Source: Betaproteobacteria bacterium HGW-Betaproteobacteria-9 (lineage in GTDB: Bacteria > Pseudomonadota > Gammaproteobacteria > Burkholderiales > Burkholderiaceae_C). Taken from it: a stretch of 64,000 nucleotides of DNA. Each line of letters begins with the position of its first letter. The first letter of the stretch is position 1. A program made the translations under genes and the position numbers. Under the pieces are notes generated by a model. That model was not told the DNA's origin and made no database searches. It saw only the letters and a list, made by a program, of their open reading frames with translations. Below are positions 44,525 through 54,563 of the stretch, in pieces. The stretch covers positions 1 to 64,000 of the forward strand of contig PHCC01000013.1 of the NCBI GenBank assembly GCA_002842215.1. The letters run 5' to 3'.

Positions 44525-47500
44525 TTGCGCGCCTGATCCACTGGAGCATCGCCAACCGCTTCCTGGTGCTGATGGCCACGTTGATGATCACCGCCTGGGG
44601 CGTGGTGTCGATGCTGCGCACGCCGCTGGACGCACTGCCCGACCTGTCGGACACGCAGGTCATCATCCGCACCAGCTGGCCCGGGCAGGCACCGCAGCTG
44701 GTGGAAAACCAGGTCACCTACCCACTGACCACCACCATGCTCTCGGTGCCCGGCGCCAAGGCGGTGCGCGGGTTCTCCATGTTTGGCGACAGCTTTGTGT
44801 ACGTGCTGTTCGACGACGGCGTGGACCTGTACTGGGCGCGTTCGCGGGTGCTCGAATACCTGAACCAGGTGCAGTCCCGGCTGCCGGCTACAGCGAAATC
44901 TTCGCTCGGCCCCGACGCCACAGGTGTGGGCTGGATCTACCAGTACGCGCTGATCGACCGCACCGGGCGGCAAGACCTGGCCCAGCTGCGCTCGCTGCAA
45001 GACTGGTTCCTGCGCTTCGAGCTCAAGACCGTGCCCGACGTGGCCGAGGTCGCCAGCATCGGCGGCATGGTGCGCCAGCACCAGATCGTGCTCGACCCGG
45101 ACAAACTGGCGGCCTACGGCATCACGCAGGCGAACGGTTACCTGAAAACACTGGACGACTTCCGGGCGCTGCCGCTGAAAACCACGGATGCCGGCGTGTC
45201 GGTGCGCCTGGGCGACGTGGCTCGCGTGCAGATCGGGCCCGAGATGCGGCGCGGCATCGGTGAACTCAACGGCGAAGGCGAGGCGGTCGGCGGGGTGGTG
45301 ATCATGCGATCGGGCAAGAACGCCTTGCAGACGATTGAAGCCGTCAAGTCGCGGCTGGCGGAGCTGCAGCGCGGCTTGCCCGAGGGGGTGGAGATCGTGC
45401 CGGTGTACGACCGCTCCGGCCTGATTGAGCGCGCGGCCAGCAACCTGGGCGTCAAGTTGCTGGAGGAGTTTGGCGTGGTCGCGCTGGTGTGCGCGCTGTT
45501 CCTGTTTCACCTGCGCAGCGCCCTGGTGGCCATCGTCTCGCTGCCACTGGGCATCTTGGTGGCCTTCATCGTGATGCAGCAACAGGGTGTGAACGCCAAC
45601 ATCATGTCGCTCGGCGGCATCGCCATCGCCATTGGCGCCATGGTGGACGCGGCCGTGGTGATGATCGAAAACGCGCACAAGCACCTGGAGCGCTGGGCGC
45701 ACGAACACCCGGGTGAGACGCTCGAAGGCGAGAAGCGCTGGCAAGTGATTGGCACCGCTGCAGCGGAAGTCGGCCCCGCCTTGTTCTTCTCGCTGCTGAT
45801 CATCACCCTGAGCTTCATCCCGGTGTTCACGTTGCAGGCACAAGAAGGGCGGCTTTTCGCGCCGCTGGCCTACACCAAGACCTACGCCATGGCAGCGGCG
45901 GCGGGATTGGCGGTGACGCTGATCCCGGTGCTGATGGGCTACCTGGTGCGCGGGCGCATTCCCGAAGAGACCGCCAACCCGCTCAACCGCGGCCTGATCG
46001 CGCTGTACCGGCCGGTGCTCGACGCCGTGCTCAAAGCGCCGAAGCGGACGCTGCTGGTGGCCGCGCTGCTGCTGGTGGCCAGCCTGTGGCCGCTGCGGCA
46101 CATTGGCGCCGAGTTCATGCCGCCCATGGACGAGGGCGACCTGCTCTACATGCCGACCGCGCTGCCCGGCCTGTCGGCCGCCAAAGCCACTGAGCTGCTG
46201 CAGCTGACCGACCGCCTGATCAAGACCGTGCCCGAGGTGGCCAGCGTGTACGGCAAGGCCGGCCGCGCCGACAGCGCCACCGACCCGGCGCCGCTGGAGA
46301 TGTTCGAGACCACCATCCAGTTCAAACCGCGCGAGCAGTGGCGCGCGGGCATGACGCCAGACCAACTGGTGGATGAACTGGACCGCACCGTGCGTGTGCC
46401 CGGCCTGGCCAACATCTGGGTGCCACCGATCCGCAACCGCATCGACATGCTGGCCACCGGCATCAAGAGCCCGGTGGGTGTGAAGGTGGCCGGCGCCGAC
46501 CTGGCCACCATCAACCGCCTCACGCAGCAGATCGAAACGGTGGTCAAGGGCGTGCCCGGCGTCACCAGCGCGCTGGCCGAGCGCCTGAGCGGCGGGCGCT
46601 ACATCGACGTCGACATCCGCCGCGACGAAGCGGCCCGCTACGGCCTGAACATCGCCGACGTGCAGGACGTGGTCTCGGGCGCGGTGGGCGGCATGAACAT
46701 CGGCGAAACCGTGGAGGGACTGCAGCGCTACCCGATCAACCTGCGTTACCCGCGCGACGCACGCGACTCGCTGGCCGCGTTGCGTGAGCTGCCCATCGTC
46801 ACGCCGCGCGGCCAGCGCCTGGTGCTCGCCGACGTGGCGCGCCTGAGCATCGCCGACGGCCCACCCATGCTGCGCAGCGAAAACGCGCGCCTGGCTGGCT
46901 TCGTCTACGTGGACATCCGCGAGCGTGACCTGCGCGGCGCCGTGCTGGACATGCAAAAGGCCGTCACCAAACAGGTGGTGCTGCCCGCCGGCTATTCGGT
47001 GTCGTGGTCGGGCCAGTTCGAGTTTCTGGAACGCGCCAGCGCGCAGCTCAAGCTGGTGGTGCCGTTCACGCTGCTGGTGATCTTCCTGCTGTTGTACCTG
47101 ACCTTTCGCCGCCTCGACGAGGCCCTGCTCATCATGGCCACCCTGCCTTTCGCCCTCATCGGTGGCATCTGGCTGCTCTGGGCGCTGGGGCATAACCTGT
47201 CGGTGGCCAGCGTGGTGGGCTTCATCGCGCTGGCCGGCGTGGCGGCCGAGTTCGGCGTGATCATGCTGCTGTACCTGAAGCAGGCCCGGGCCGCGCGGCT
47301 GGACCAGGGGCTGGACACCGATGCCGACCTGCTCGACGCGATCCGCGAAGGCGCGGTCTTGCGCGTGCGGCCCAAGGCGATGACGGTGGCGGTGATCGTG
47401 GCCGGCCTGCTGCCCCTGTTCTGGGGCGCCGGCGCGGGCAGCGAGGTGATGCAGCGCATTGCCGCGCCCATGGTCGGCGGCATGCTGAGCGCACCGCTGC

Positions 47501-47556
47501 TGTCCATGCTGGTGGTGCCTGTGATCTACCGTCTGATGCGAAAGCCAAAGGCATGA
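44521..47556 (+). CDS. cusA: Copper/silver RND efflux pump CusA
   Basis: A 1011-aa trimeric RND transporter using proton motive force to export Cu(I)/Ag(I). It has the RND fold with 12 predicted helices and two periplasmic loops. The [21 protein letters not shown] and [22 protein letters not shown] segments are typical of the CusA/HME-4 subgroup; the functional methionines of CusA fall in these loops. Overlaps cusB (ATGA), so the adaptor and pump are translationally coupled. Confidence 0.94.
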   Translation: MIARLIHWSIANRFLVLMATLMITAWGVVSMLRTPLDALPDLSDTQVIIRTSWPGQAPQLVENQVTYPLTTTMLSVPGAKAVRGFSMFGDSFVYVLFDDGVDLYWARSRVLEYLNQVQSRLPATAKSSLGPDATGVGWIYQYALIDRTGRQDLAQLRSLQDWFLRFELKTVPDVAEVASIGGMVRQHQIVLDPDKLAAYGITQANGYLKTLDDFRALPLKTTDAGVSVRLGDVARVQIGPEMRRGIGELNGEGEAVGGVVIMRSGKNALQTIEAVKSRLAELQRGLPEGVEIVPVYDRSGLIERAASNLGVKLLEEFGVVALVCALFLFHLRSALVAIVSLPLGILVAFIVMQQQGVNANIMSLGGIAIAIGAMVDAAVVMIENAHKHLERWAHEHPGETLEGEKRWQVIGTAAAEVGPALFFSLLIITLSFIPVFTLQAQEGRLFAPLAYTKTYAMAAAAGLAVTLIPVLMGYLVRGRIPEETANPLNRGLIALYRPVLDAVLKAPKRTLLVAALLLVASLWPLRHIGAEFMPPMDEGDLLYMPTALPGLSAAKATELLQLTDRLIKTVPEVASVYGKAGRADSATDPAPLEMFETTIQFKPREQWRAGMTPDQLVDELDRTVRVPGLANIWVPPIRNRIDMLATGIKSPVGVKVAGADLATINRLTQQIETVVKGVPGVTSALAERLSGGRYIDVDIRRDEAARYGLNIADVQDVVSGAVGGMNIGETVEGLQRYPINLRYPRDARDSLAALRELPIVTPRGQRLVLADVARLSIADGPPMLRSENARLAGFVYVDIRERDLRGAVLDMQKAVTKQVVLPAGYSVSWSGQFEFLERASAQLKLVVPFTLLVIFLLLYLTFRRLDEALLIMATLPFALIGGIWLLWALGHNLSVASVVGFIALAGVAAEFGVIMLLYLKQARAARLDQGLDTDADLLDAIREGAVLRVRPKAMTVAVIVAGLLPLFWGAGAGSEVMQRIAAPMVGGMLSAPLLSMLVVPVIYRLMRKPKA

Positions 47557-47609
47557 GCTGGGTGGACCCCTCAACTGCTGATCCAACGGACACCCTCTAG
47601 ACTCTTTCC

Positions 47610-49895
47610 ATGCAAGCACCCGAACAACCCATCCTGCGTGACCTGGTACTGGTCGGTGGCGGCCACAGCCACGTGGTCGTGCTGCGCATGCTCGCCATGC
47701 AGGCCGAGCCCGGCCTGCGCATCACCCTCATCTGCACCGACGTCGACACGCCCTACTCCGGCATGCTGCCCGGGTACATCTCGGGCCACTACAGCTTTGA
47801 CGAGGTGCACATCGACCTGGGTCGCCTGGCCTCGTTCGCCGGGGCGCGCTTCATCCACGGTGAAGTCGTCGGTCTGGACCGCGCCAACCAGCGTGTGTTG
47901 CTGCGCAACCGGCCTTCGGTGCCCTACGACCTGTTGTCCATCAACACCGGCTCCACGCCCAATGTGCGCAAGGTCGAGGGCGCGCAGGCGCACACCGTGC
48001 CGGTCAAGCCCATCGCTCATTTCAACCAGCGCTGGATGCAGTTGCTGGACCGCGTGCGCGAGCTGCACAGCCGCTTCACGATCGCGGTCGTGGGTGGTGG
48101 CGCGGGCGGGGTGGAGCTGGTGCTGTCCATGCAGTACCGACTGCGCAACGAGCTGCAGAAGCTCGGCCGCAACCCCGACCTACTGCACTTTGTGCTGCTC
48201 ACAGCGGGCGACAACCTGCTGCCGACGCACAACCCCGGGGTGCGCGCGCGCTTTGCCCGCGTGCTCAAAGAACGCCACGTGGCGGTGCACACCCGCGCCG
48301 AGGTGACGCAGGTCTCGCCCGGCTGCCTGCACACGCAGGACGGCCGCACCTTCGACGCCGACGAAACCCTGTGGGTCACGCAGGCCGGCGGACCGGCCTG
48401 GCTGCAAAGCACCGGCCTGGCGCTCGATGAACACGGGTTCATCCAGGTCAATCAACAACTGCAGACGCCGGACGACCCGAAGATCTTTGCCGCGGGTGAC
48501 GTGGCCTCGTTCACGGCCCGCCCGCTGGAGAAGGCCGGTGTGTTCGCGGTGCGCATGGGCCCGCCGCTGGCGAAAAACCTGCGCCTCGCCCTGCGCGGCC
48601 AGTCCCTGGTGGCCTACAACCCGCAGCAACGCTGGCTGGCGCTGATCTCCACCGGTGACCGCTATGCCGTGGCTTCGCGCGGCTGGCTCGGCTTTGCCGG
48701 CGCCTGGGTCTGGACCTGGAAGGACAGCATCGACCGTCGCTTCATGCGCAAGTTCACCGAGCTGCCTGCCATGGCGCAGGAAGCGTCTGCCCAGGCAGCG
48801 CCCGCGAGCAGCCTGGTGCTCAGTGCCGAAGAATCGCGCCAGGCCATCTCGGCCATCGCCATGCGCTGCGGCGGCTGCGGCGCCAAGGTGGGCGCCAGCG
48901 TCCTGAGCCGCGCTCTGGGCAGCCTGCAGCCGGTCGAGCGCAACGACGTGCTGATCGGTCTGCACGCGCCCGACGACGCCGCCGTGGTGCGGGTGCCGCT
49001 GGGTAAGGCCATGGTGCACACAGTGGACTTTTTCCGCAGCTTCATCGACGACCCTTACCTGTTCGGTCAGGTCGCGGCCAACCACGCGCTGGGCGACATC
49101 TTCGCCATGGGCGCCGAGCCGCAATCCGCCACAGCCATTGCCACCGTGCCACCGGGCCTGGAGGCCAAAGTGGAAGACCTGCTGCTGCAGATGATGACCG
49201 GCGCGGTCGAGGTGCTGAACGCTGCGGGTTGCAGCCTGGTCGGCGGGCACACTGGCGAGGGTCGCGAACTGGCGCTGGGCTTCGCCATCAACGGGCTGAT
49301 CGACGAGGCCATGGATGGCGTCATGCGCAAAGGCGGCATGTTGCCCGGCGACGTGCTGCTGCTGACCAAACCCATCGGCACCGGCACGCTGTTTGCCGCC
49401 CACGCGCGGCACGCCGCCAAAGGCCGCTGGATCGACGCGGCGCTGAAATCCATGGTGGTGTCCAACCAGGCCGGCGCAAAAATCCTGCGCGAGCATGGCG
49501 CTACCGCCTGCACAGACCTGACCGGCTTCGGTCTGCTCGGTCACTTGGTGGAGATGACGCGCCCCTCGGGCGTGGACGCCGAATTGCAGCTGAGCGCCCT
49601 GCCCTTGCTCGACGGCGCGGTGGAATGCGTCGAGGCTGGCATCGTCAGCTCGCTGCAGCCGGCCAATGTGCGGTTGCGCCGCGCATTGCGCAACGCCGAA
49701 GCTTTCACCAGCGACCCGCGCTACCCGCTGCTGTTCGATCCGCAGACGGCGGGCGGCTTGCTGGCAACCGTGCCGGCAGATCGGGCGGCCGACTGCATCA
49801 AAGCCCTGAAGGCCGCGGGCTATGCACAGACGGCCGTCATCGGCCGCATCAGCGGTGCGTCGGAGGCGTTGGAGCCGGTGGTGCTGGTGCCGTGA
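47610..49895 (+). CDS. selD: NDH-type flavoprotein fused to selenide, water dikinase (SelD)
   Basis: A 761-aa fusion. Residues 1 to about 375 are an FAD-dependent NADH-dehydrogenase-like domain (LVLVGGGHSHVVVLRML, VVGGGAGGVELVLSM, IFAAGDVASF). Residues about 412-761 are a SelD kinase domain making selenophosphate from selenide and ATP. Its catalytic region is CGGCGAKVG: C423 corresponds to the active-site Cys of E. coli SelD (position 17), K426 to Lys20, and the second Cys of GCGCK is Ala here. The start at 47610 lies 53 nt after cusA. Other selenium genes (selA, selB, mnmH) are not in the window. The coupling of reductase and SelD suggests local selenide supply (inference). Confidence 0.9.
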   Translation: MQAPEQPILRDLVLVGGGHSHVVVLRMLAMQAEPGLRITLICTDVDTPYSGMLPGYISGHYSFDEVHIDLGRLASFAGARFIHGEVVGLDRANQRVLLRNRPSVPYDLLSINTGSTPNVRKVEGAQAHTVPVKPIAHFNQRWMQLLDRVRELHSRFTIAVVGGGAGGVELVLSMQYRLRNELQKLGRNPDLLHFVLLTAGDNLLPTHNPGVRARFARVLKERHVAVHTRAEVTQVSPGCLHTQDGRTFDADETLWVTQAGGPAWLQSTGLALDEHGFIQVNQQLQTPDDPKIFAAGDVASFTARPLEKAGVFAVRMGPPLAKNLRLALRGQSLVAYNPQQRWLALISTGDRYAVASRGWLGFAGAWVWTWKDSIDRRFMRKFTELPAMAQEASAQAAPASSLVLSAEESRQAISAIAMRCGGCGAKVGASVLSRALGSLQPVERNDVLIGLHAPDDAAVVRVPLGKAMVHTVDFFRSFIDDPYLFGQVAANHALGDIFAMGAEPQSATAIATVPPGLEAKVEDLLLQMMTGAVEVLNAAGCSLVGGHTGEGRELALGFAINGLIDEAMDGVMRKGGMLPGDVLLLTKPIGTGTLFAAHARHAAKGRWIDAALKSMVVSNQAGAKILREHGATACTDLTGFGLLGHLVEMTRPSGVDAELQLSALPLLDGAVECVEAGIVSSLQPANVRLRRALRNAEAFTSDPRYPLLFDPQTAGGLLATVPADRAADCIKALKAAGYAQTAVIGRISGASEALEPVVLVP

Positions 49896-49930
49896 AGCCT
49901 GGATGCGGGCCTGCGCCGATTGCAAGCAAC

Positions 49931-49960
49931 TGTAAGGACCCGAGACACCGCAGCGACTGA
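49931..49960 (+). promoter_or_regulatory. ECF-type promoter element upstream of the TVP38-flavoprotein operon
   Basis: TGTAAGG, 16 bp, CGACTGA; ends 58 bp before the ATG at 50019. The blocks and spacer are identical to those at 29579 and 25758. Confidence 0.7.
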
Positions 49961-50018
49961 GGTTCAAGTCGGCAGCACATCGTTGCCAGATTCCGTCCCT
50001 CAAGAACCTCTTCCCCCC

Positions 50019-52169
50019 ATGAAAAGAATCCTGATCCTTGCCACCATCGTCTTGCTGGTGGCCGCCTATTTTGGGCTCGGACTGGGCCGGTACCTGACCC
50101 TCGCCGCCGTGCAGGACCGCCTAGGCGACTTCGAAGCGCTGCGTCAGGCCTCGCCCATCGCCACGGCGCTCGGTTTTTTCGGTCTGTACGTGCTGGCCAC
50201 CGCCCTGTCCCTGCCCGGCGCGGTCATCCTCACCCTGGCGGCCGGCGCCCTGTTCGGGCTGGTGGCTGGCACGCTGATCGTCTCGTTCGCCTCCAGCCTG
50301 GGCGCCACGCTGGCGTTTCTGGCCTCGCGCTACCTGCTGCGCGACACCGTACAGGCACGCTTTGGCGACCGGCTCAAGGCCATCAACGACGGCATGGCCA
50401 AGGACGGCGCGCTGTACCTGTTCACGCTGCGCCTGATACCGGTATTCCCCTTCTTCCTGGTCAACCTGCTCATGGGGCTGACCCCCATCCGCACCGGCAC
50501 CTATTACTGGGTCAGCCAGCTGGGCATGCTCGCGGGTACCCTGGTCTACGTCAACGCCGGCACCCAGCTGGCCCAGCTCTCCAGCCTCTCGGGCATCCTG
50601 TCGCCCGGCGTGCTGATGTCCTTTGTCCTGCTCGGAGTCTTTCCCATGATCGCCAAAGCCGCCCTCGGTTTCCTGCAACGCCGACGTGTGTACGCCCGCT
50701 GGCAGCGCCCCAAGACCTTCGACCGCAACCTGGTGGTCATCGGGGCCGGCGCGGCGGGCCTGGTCACTTCCTACATCGCTGCGGCGGTCAAGGCCAAGGT
50801 CACGTTGATCGAAGCGCACAAGATGGGCGGCGACTGTCTGAACTTCGGCTGCGTGCCCAGCAAAGCACTGATCAAGTCGGCCAAGCTCGCGACCCAGATG
50901 CGCCGTGCCGACCACTACGGCCTGACGGCCACAACGCCCGCGTTCAGCTTCCGGCAGGTGATGGCCCGGGTGCACCAGGTCATCCGCGAGATCGCGCACC
51001 ACGACAGCGTGGAGCGCTACACCGGGCTGGGGGTTGAGGTGTTGCAAGGGCGCGCCCGCATCGTCGATCCCTGGACGGTCGAAGTCACGCTCAACGACGG
51101 TGGCACCCAGCGCCTGACCACGCGCAGCATCGTCATCGCCGCCGGTGCCCGCCCCTTCGTGCCACCGCTGCCCGGACTGGACGACGTGGGCTATGTCACC
51201 AGCGACACCCTATGGGACGAATTCGCCCAGCTGGACGCGCCCCCGGCGCGCCTCGTGGTGCTGGGTGGTGGTCCGATTGGTTGTGAGCTGGCGCAGAGCT
51301 TTGCGCGCCTGGACTCACAGGTCACCCAGGTCGAGATGGCGCCGCGCATCATGATCCGCGAAGACCAGGAGGTGTCCGATCTCGCCCGCGATTCGCTGCA
51401 GCGCGACGGTGTGGCCGTGCTCACGGCGCACAAGGCGCTGCGCTGCGAGCGCGAGGGTGAGCGAAAGTTCATCGTGGTGGAACACCAGGGCCAGGAAAAG
51501 CGCATCGAATTCGACGCGCTGCTCTGCGCGGTCGGCCGCGTGGCGCGGCTGCAAGGTTACGGGCTGGAAGAACTGGGCATCCCCACACAGCGCACGGTGG
51601 TGGTCAATGAATACCTCGAAACGCTGTACCCCAACATCTTTGCTGCGGGTGACGTGGCCGGGCCGTTCCAGTTCACCCACACGGCCGGGCACCAGGCCTG
51701 GTACGCGGCCGTCAACGCCCTGTTCGGCAATTTCAAGAAATTCAAGGTCGACTACTCGGTGATCCCCTGGGCGACCTTCATCGAACCCGAGGTGGCGCGC
51801 GTGGGCCTGAACGAACAGGATGCCAAGGAAAAGAACATCCCCTACGAGGTCACCAAGTACGGCATCGACGACCTGGACCGCGCCATCGCCGACGGCTCCG
51901 CGCACGGCTTCGTCAAGGTGCTGACCGTACCGGGCAAGGACCGCATCCTGGGCGTGACCATCGTGGGCGAACACGCGGGGGATCTGCTGGCGGAGTTCGT
52001 GCTGGCCATGAAGCACGGCCTGGGCCTGAACAAGATCCTGGGCACCATCCACACCTACCCCACGCTGGCCGAGGCCAACAAGTACGTCGCTGGCGAATGG
52101 AAGCGCGCCCACGCACCCCAGCGCGTGCTGGCCTGGCTGGGCCGCTACCACGCCTGGCGCCGAGGCTGA
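50019..52169 (+). CDS. TVP38/TMEM64 membrane domain fused to a pyridine nucleotide-disulfide oxidoreductase
   Basis: A 716-aa fusion. Residues 1 to about 230 are a TVP38/TMEM64 (DedA-like) membrane domain (LPGAVILTLAAGALFG, RLIPVFPFFLVNLLMGLTPI). Residues about 238-716 are a flavin disulfide reductase with FAD site VVIGAGAAGLVTSY, redox pair GGDCLNFGCVPSK (C273, C278), NAD site VVLGGGPIGCELAQ, and C-terminal dimerisation domain ending HTYPTLAEAN. It is mercuric-reductase/lipoamide-dehydrogenase-like but without the CC tail. The electron acceptor is unknown. First gene of a four-gene run. Confidence 0.9.
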   Translation: MKRILILATIVLLVAAYFGLGLGRYLTLAAVQDRLGDFEALRQASPIATALGFFGLYVLATALSLPGAVILTLAAGALFGLVAGTLIVSFASSLGATLAFLASRYLLRDTVQARFGDRLKAINDGMAKDGALYLFTLRLIPVFPFFLVNLLMGLTPIRTGTYYWVSQLGMLAGTLVYVNAGTQLAQLSSLSGILSPGVLMSFVLLGVFPMIAKAALGFLQRRRVYARWQRPKTFDRNLVVIGAGAAGLVTSYIAAAVKAKVTLIEAHKMGGDCLNFGCVPSKALIKSAKLATQMRRADHYGLTATTPAFSFRQVMARVHQVIREIAHHDSVERYTGLGVEVLQGRARIVDPWTVEVTLNDGGTQRLTTRSIVIAAGARPFVPPLPGLDDVGYVTSDTLWDEFAQLDAPPARLVVLGGGPIGCELAQSFARLDSQVTQVEMAPRIMIREDQEVSDLARDSLQRDGVAVLTAHKALRCEREGERKFIVVEHQGQEKRIEFDALLCAVGRVARLQGYGLEELGIPTQRTVVVNEYLETLYPNIFAAGDVAGPFQFTHTAGHQAWYAAVNALFGNFKKFKVDYSVIPWATFIEPEVARVGLNEQDAKEKNIPYEVTKYGIDDLDRAIADGSAHGFVKVLTVPGKDRILGVTIVGEHAGDLLAEFVLAMKHGLGLNKILGTIHTYPTLAEANKYVAGEWKRAHAPQRVLAWLGRYHAWRRG

Positions 52170-52182
52170 AGGAGAAACCACC

Positions 52183-53229
52183 ATGGCCACGAAACCCGCC
52201 CCGCAGGTCTACCTGCAACTGCCCGACGGCCCCGATCGCGACGCCCTGCGCGCCGGCCTGCTGGCCCTGCAATGCATCCCGGTGAACCTGCCACCGCCTG
52301 GGGCGGGGCTCAACGAACAGCTGGATCGCCTGGCCCTGGACCCACACGCGCTGGTGTTCCTCGATGTGTCCAACGACCTGCCCAGGATCACCCACCGGTT
52401 CGACCGCATCCTCAAGACCTGGCCGCAAGCCCTCAGGGCGCGGACCGTGCTGACCCGCCTGGCCGCCGGCCACGTCAGCCCGGCCGACCGTGCCTGGGTG
52501 CAGTCGCTGGGCTTTGCCGACCTGATCGCTTCCTTCGATGACCGCGCGCCCGCATCGCCCTTGCGGCTTGTGCTGGACCGGGCAGCGTCCACCGTGGGTT
52601 TGCCGGCGATGGCCGCCGACGAGCTTGACCGCTACCTGCGCGCCGTCCCCACCGCGCCATCCAGCCTGTCGCCCCGCGCGCTCATCCGCGCCCGCACAGC
52701 ACTGGAGGCCGAAGCGCTGGCGGACCTGCTGCAGTTCAAGCTCGACATCCGTGACCGCAGTTACCACCTCAAGAAATACCCCGCCTGCTTCCTCGCATCA
52801 GAGGCTGTGCAATGGATGCGCCCGCATTTCCGGCTGGACAGCCCGCAGGTGGTCGAGGTCGGGCAGGCCTTGCAGTCCCTGGGTCTGCTGTACCACGTGG
52901 CACACGAACAGGCGTTCGCCGACGAGGCCCTGTTCTTCCGGCTGCGCGCGCCGGCCCAGTTGCCCAACGTGAACCTGGGCCTGATCTTGCAGACCCTGCG
53001 CGACCGGCTGGTGGTGGTGGACCGCAGCTACCTAGGCAAGGACTACCCGAGCTGCTGGACAGGCCAGGATGCGGTGGACGTGCTGTGCGCCAAGCGCAAC
53101 ATCACGCGCCACGAGGGCCAGCTGATCCTGCACCGCCTGATGCAGTTCGGTTTCTTTGAACACGTTGTCGGTGAACACGGGTTCATCGACGGCAACTACT
53201 TCTACCGTTTCACCGACGGCCTGCCCTGA
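52183..53229 (+). CDS. Double-DEP-domain protein with a receiver-like N-terminus
   Basis: A 348-aa protein of rare architecture. The N-terminus (about 8-140) resembles a degenerate response-regulator fold (HALVFLDVSNDLPRI is the likely acidic pocket) but I see no clear phospho-acceptor set. Two DEP domains follow, about 180-255 (DRSYHLKKYPACFLASEAVQWM) and 268-344 (DRSYLGKDYPSCWTGQDAVDVL). DEP domains in eukaryotes bind membranes or partners in G-protein signalling; bacterial roles are unknown. AAGGAG lies before the ATG. It sits between the TVP38-reductase gene and the glycosyltransferases, 13 and 17 nt away. Confidence 0.78.
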   Translation: MATKPAPQVYLQLPDGPDRDALRAGLLALQCIPVNLPPPGAGLNEQLDRLALDPHALVFLDVSNDLPRITHRFDRILKTWPQALRARTVLTRLAAGHVSPADRAWVQSLGFADLIASFDDRAPASPLRLVLDRAASTVGLPAMAADELDRYLRAVPTAPSSLSPRALIRARTALEAEALADLLQFKLDIRDRSYHLKKYPACFLASEAVQWMRPHFRLDSPQVVEVGQALQSLGLLYHVAHEQAFADEALFFRLRAPAQLPNVNLGLILQTLRDRLVVVDRSYLGKDYPSCWTGQDAVDVLCAKRNITRHEGQLILHRLMQFGFFEHVVGEHGFIDGNYFYRFTDGLP

Positions 53230-53246
53230 ACAGGTCTCACGCCCCG

Positions 53247-53921
53247 ATGCGCTTTTCCATCGTCGTTCCCATGCTCAACGAGGCACCAGGCCTGCCCCGC
53301 CTGCTGGCGCAGCTCTGTGCTCTGGAACGCCAGGGCAACCAGGTGCTGATCGTGGACGGCGGCAGCGGCGACGGCAGTGCCGACCTGGCGATGCGGGCGG
53401 GCTTGCGGGTGCTGTCGTCGCCACCAGGGCGCGTCCGGCAAATGAACCTGGGTGTTGCGCACGCGACGGGCGATGTGCTGCTGTTCCTGCATGCAGACAC
53501 CCTGTTGCCCGAAGGCGCCCTCATCACCGTGCGCCGGGCGATGCAGAAGTCCGGTGCCCCTTGGGGCCGTTTCGACGTGGTGATCGATGGGAGCCACTTC
53601 ATGCTGCGTGTGGTGGCCAGGTTGATGAACCTGCGATCCCGCTGGACAGGCATTGCCACTGGCGACCAGGCGATCTTTGTCACCCGCGAGGCGTTTGACG
53701 CCGTGGGTGGTTTTCCGGACCAACCGCTGATGGAAGACATCGAGCTGTCCCGCCGCCTGCTCCAGCGCGCCCGACCGGCGTGCATCGGCGACCCGGTGGT
53801 CACCTCAGGGCGCCGTTGGGAAAGCCGGGGTGTCTGGCGCACCGTGCTGCTGATGTGGCGACTGCGCTGGGCCTACTGGCGCGGCGCACCAGCCGAGCAG
53901 CTGGCGCAACGCTACCGGTGA
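53247..53921 (+). CDS. TIGR04283-type glycosyltransferase
   Basis: A 224-aa GT-A family 2 glycosyltransferase. The nucleotide-sugar motifs are IVVPMLNEAPGL, VDGGSGDGSADLA and FLHADT; the acceptor-side motif is TGDQAIFV plus PLMEDIELS. This is the group named 'arsenosugar biosynthesis-associated glycosyltransferase', though that role rests on neighbourhood in other genomes. No ArsM or ArsS is in this window. It is followed directly by a second transferase. Confidence 0.87.
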   Translation: MRFSIVVPMLNEAPGLPRLLAQLCALERQGNQVLIVDGGSGDGSADLAMRAGLRVLSSPPGRVRQMNLGVAHATGDVLLFLHADTLLPEGALITVRRAMQKSGAPWGRFDVVIDGSHFMLRVVARLMNLRSRWTGIATGDQAIFVTREAFDAVGGFPDQPLMEDIELSRRLLQRARPACIGDPVVTSGRRWESRGVWRTVLLMWRLRWAYWRGAPAEQLAQRYR

Positions 53922-54563
53922 GTGGCCGTGCATCGAAGCCCCCGCATCATCGTCTTCGCCAAAGCGCCCGTGGCGGGCCTGGCCAAGACCCGACTGATCC
54001 CGGCGCTGGGCGAACAGGGCGCGGCCCGGCTCGCCGCCTCGATGCTCACGCACGCGGTGGACCAGGCACTGGCCAGTGCGGTCGGCCCGGTGGAACTGTG
54101 CATCACGCCCGCGCCGCAGGACCCGAGATGGTCAGGGCGGTTGCCGCGGTCTGCATCGCTGTGCCTGAGCGATCAGGGCACGGGCGACCTGGGCGAGCGC
54201 ATGGCGCGGGCGGCGCGCCGCGCACTGGATGAGGGACAGCCGGTGCTGCTGATGGGGACCGACTGCCCCGATCTGACGGCAGAACGCATCCGTTCGGCGG
54301 CCACCTGCTTGCTCACCAGCGACGCCGTCATGGTGCCAGCCTACGACGGTGGCTACGTGCTGCTCGGGCTGAACCGCTTCGACGCCTATCTGTTCAGCGA
54401 CATCGCCTGGAGCACGTCCAGCGTGGCCCAGGCAACGCGGTCACGCATCGAGGGACTGGGCTGGTCGCTGACAACCCTGCCGGCACTGCACGACATCGAC
54501 GAACCCGATGACCTGTGCTGGCTTCGGCGACCGTTCGAACAGACATCAGCGCGGCATCGTTGA
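53922..54563 (+). CDS. TIGR04282-type (DUF2064) glycosyltransferase
   Basis: A 213-aa GT-A-like protein of the DUF2064 group. The motifs IIVFAKAPVAGLAKTRL, LMGTDCPDL and VPAYDGGYVLLGL correspond to nucleotide-sugar binding of this family. Start is a GTG immediately after the previous stop (a second GTG two codons later is possible). It commonly pairs with the TIGR04283 enzyme. Its end overlaps ynjF by 18 nt, convergent. Confidence 0.87.
   Translation: MAVHRSPRIIVFAKAPVAGLAKTRLIPALGEQGAARLAASMLTHAVDQALASAVGPVELCITPAPQDPRWSGRLPRSASLCLSDQGTGDLGERMARAARRALDEGQPVLLMGTDCPDLTAERIRSAATCLLTSDAVMVPAYDGGYVLLGLNRFDAYLFSDIAWSTSSVAQATRSRIEGLGWSLTTLPALHDIDEPDDLCWLRRPFEQTSARHR

Noticed and set aside
44032..47619. 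1195-codon minus-strand frame opposite cusA
   Set aside because: High-GC shadow of the RND pump: composition of His/Gln/Arg runs, no domain, and cusA/cusB are certain.
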